Positions 63,333-64,000 of a DNA stretch of 64,000 nucleotides are shown here, piece by piece. The stretch is from Ignavibacteria bacterium. Its GTDB lineage: Bacteria > Bacteroidota > Ignavibacteria > Tepidaquicellales > Tepidaquicellaceae. The stretch lies in assembly GCA_019187405.1 (NCBI GenBank), contig JABAQZ010000006.1:172445-236444 (forward strand), written 5' to 3'. The translations under genes and the position numbers were made by a program. A model generated the notes under the pieces. That model was not told where the DNA came from. It made no database searches and saw only the letters and a list, made by a program, of their open reading frames with translations. The first letter of the stretch is position 1. Each line of letters starts with the position of its first letter.

Positions 63333-64000
63333 TTAATCCGTTATGCCGTCTTTTGTAATTTTAACTTTACTGATTGATTTTTTATTGAACTTAATTTTTA
63401 CGTTATTTATGAAAGCAGTAAATGCTTCCGTATTGCCTGATGAAATATGAAAAAACCTTGCGGCATTGAACGTGCCGGTTTCTCCTTCATCAAAAGTAAT
63501 CTTTTCCGGATTGGAATAATTTACTGAATCAGAGGAAATATAGACCGAGCCTCTCGAAGTCGATTTTATTGTAAGTACAATTGAATCGGCGGTAAGTTTG
63601 GAAAGCTCCTGCGCTTTTTTTATAGAATCATTTATTTCTTCCGGAGTTTTTTTACCAAGTATTTTTTTCTCCTGCTCCTGCACAACTTCATCAAAATTCT
63701 GCCTGACAATTTCCGGAGAATCCGACTTTCCTTTAATAAATAAAATATTGATCAGTGCATAAAGTCCCAATAAAACAAGTAAAATAAAAATAATTCCAAA
63801 TACATTTTTTACAACGGGCGACGAAAAGAATGATGATCCGGATTTTGTATTTTGTATTTCGGAAACCGGTTTAATAGATTGTTTTGAATCATTTGGATTA
63901 ATGGAGACTCTGTTCTCATGTTTAGAGGAAATTTTTGTCTGATCGGTGATTGAATTATCCGAATCAAGATTTGAAGAATCAGGGCTTTTTTCAATTTCAT
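63333..64000 (-). CDS. RodZ-like protein, C-terminal part, cut by window edge
   Basis: The frame is open from base 64000 down to the stop at 63333, so about 222 C-terminal codons are visible and the N-terminus lies outside. An apparent internal TTG start at 63770 is not the gene start. A Ser/Asn/Lys-rich cytoplasmic linker is followed by a membrane helix (VFGIILVLLVLLGLYALINI), then a helical spacer and a C-terminal beta domain ('VLTIKSTSRGSVYISSDS', 'FFHISSGNTEAFTAFINN') typical of RodZ DUF4115. RodZ binds MreB through an N-terminal helix-turn-helix and helps set rod shape. That domain is expected beyond the edge. Confidence 0.75.
   Translation of the reverse strand, partial: EIEKSPDSSNLDSDNSITDQTKISSKHENRVSINPNDSKQSIKPVSEIQNTKSGSSFFSSPVVKNVFGIIFILLVLLGLYALINILFIKGKSDSPEIVRQNFDEVVQEQEKKILGKKTPEEINDSIKKAQELSKLTADSIVLTIKSTSRGSVYISSDSVNYSNPEKITFDEGETGTFNAARFFHISSGNTEAFTAFINNVKIKFNKKSISKVKITKDGITD

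Noticed and set aside
63809-64000. 63-codon minus-strand ORF at the window end
   Set aside because: It is out of frame with the RodZ-like reading frame, which is open through the same region and encodes a membrane helix and DUF4115-type end.

Overview
The window reads as chromosome from a low-GC, Gram-negative bacterium of the Bacteroidota/Chlorobiota/Ignavibacteriota side of the FCB group, most likely an Ignavibacteria-like lineage. The main grounds are several large secreted proteins with the type IX secretion C-terminal domain (the 'NYPNPFNP' motif followed by a beta-sandwich tail), a PorZ-like double propeller, a fused LpxC-FabZ protein, and a lipid A/BamA/Skp block. The taxonomic call is an inference from gene content; no rRNA is present.

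Region by region. 1-2083 (minus strand): a truncated Tat-type aldo/keto reductase, a short-chain dehydrogenase and a TMEM175-family channel. 2150-4854: an array that looks like integron gene cassettes without an integrase (a CALIN). It has four attC-like hairpin sites, three nearly identical 233-bp mini-cassettes that each carry a 47-codon ORF, and one 2-kb cassette with a translationally coupled pair of unknown membrane/secreted proteins. 5214-9809: a giant 14-repeat FG-GAP protein with a C-terminal EF-hand/dockerin-like pair. 9810-16559: an unknown NTF2-like gene, malate dehydrogenase, L27, L21 and tRNA-Ala, an oxalate-decarboxylase-like bicupin, a glyoxalase-fold protein and a T9SS-exported propeller protein. 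16826-32247: mixed metabolism (peptide ABC ATPase, HutI, PQQ-type sugar dehydrogenase, HisA, crotonase, Ppx/GppA, deoxynucleoside kinase, FolK, FolB, SucD), glycosyltransferases, and the PorZ-like protein. 32471-38436: three consecutive T9SS cargo genes, each followed by a strong intrinsic terminator.

38599-50153: phosphoglycerate kinase, then the minus-strand envelope cluster uppS-bamA-skp-skp-lpxD-lpxC/fabZ, which makes lipid A precursors and undecaprenyl carrier and assembles outer-membrane proteins. Upstream lie trpS, an M42 peptidase, a FtsB/DivIC-like protein and ddl. 50539-59969 (plus): dnaG, a degenerate TrmO/TsaA-like protein, nusB, an UMF1-type MFS transporter, a SirB1-like protein, a phospholipase D, then (past tRNA-Leu on the minus strand) ispF, a PAP2 phosphatase and lnt. 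59953-64000 (minus): a tandem HU-like protein, free-methionine-R-sulfoxide reductase, ligA, and a RodZ-like protein cut by the window edge.

Three features stand out. The integron-like cassette array obeys integron recombination logic at the base level. TTG is the apparent start codon in about fourteen genes, including universally conserved ones. The secreted arm (T9SS cargo plus PorZ) suggests that a large share of coding capacity goes to surface proteins.
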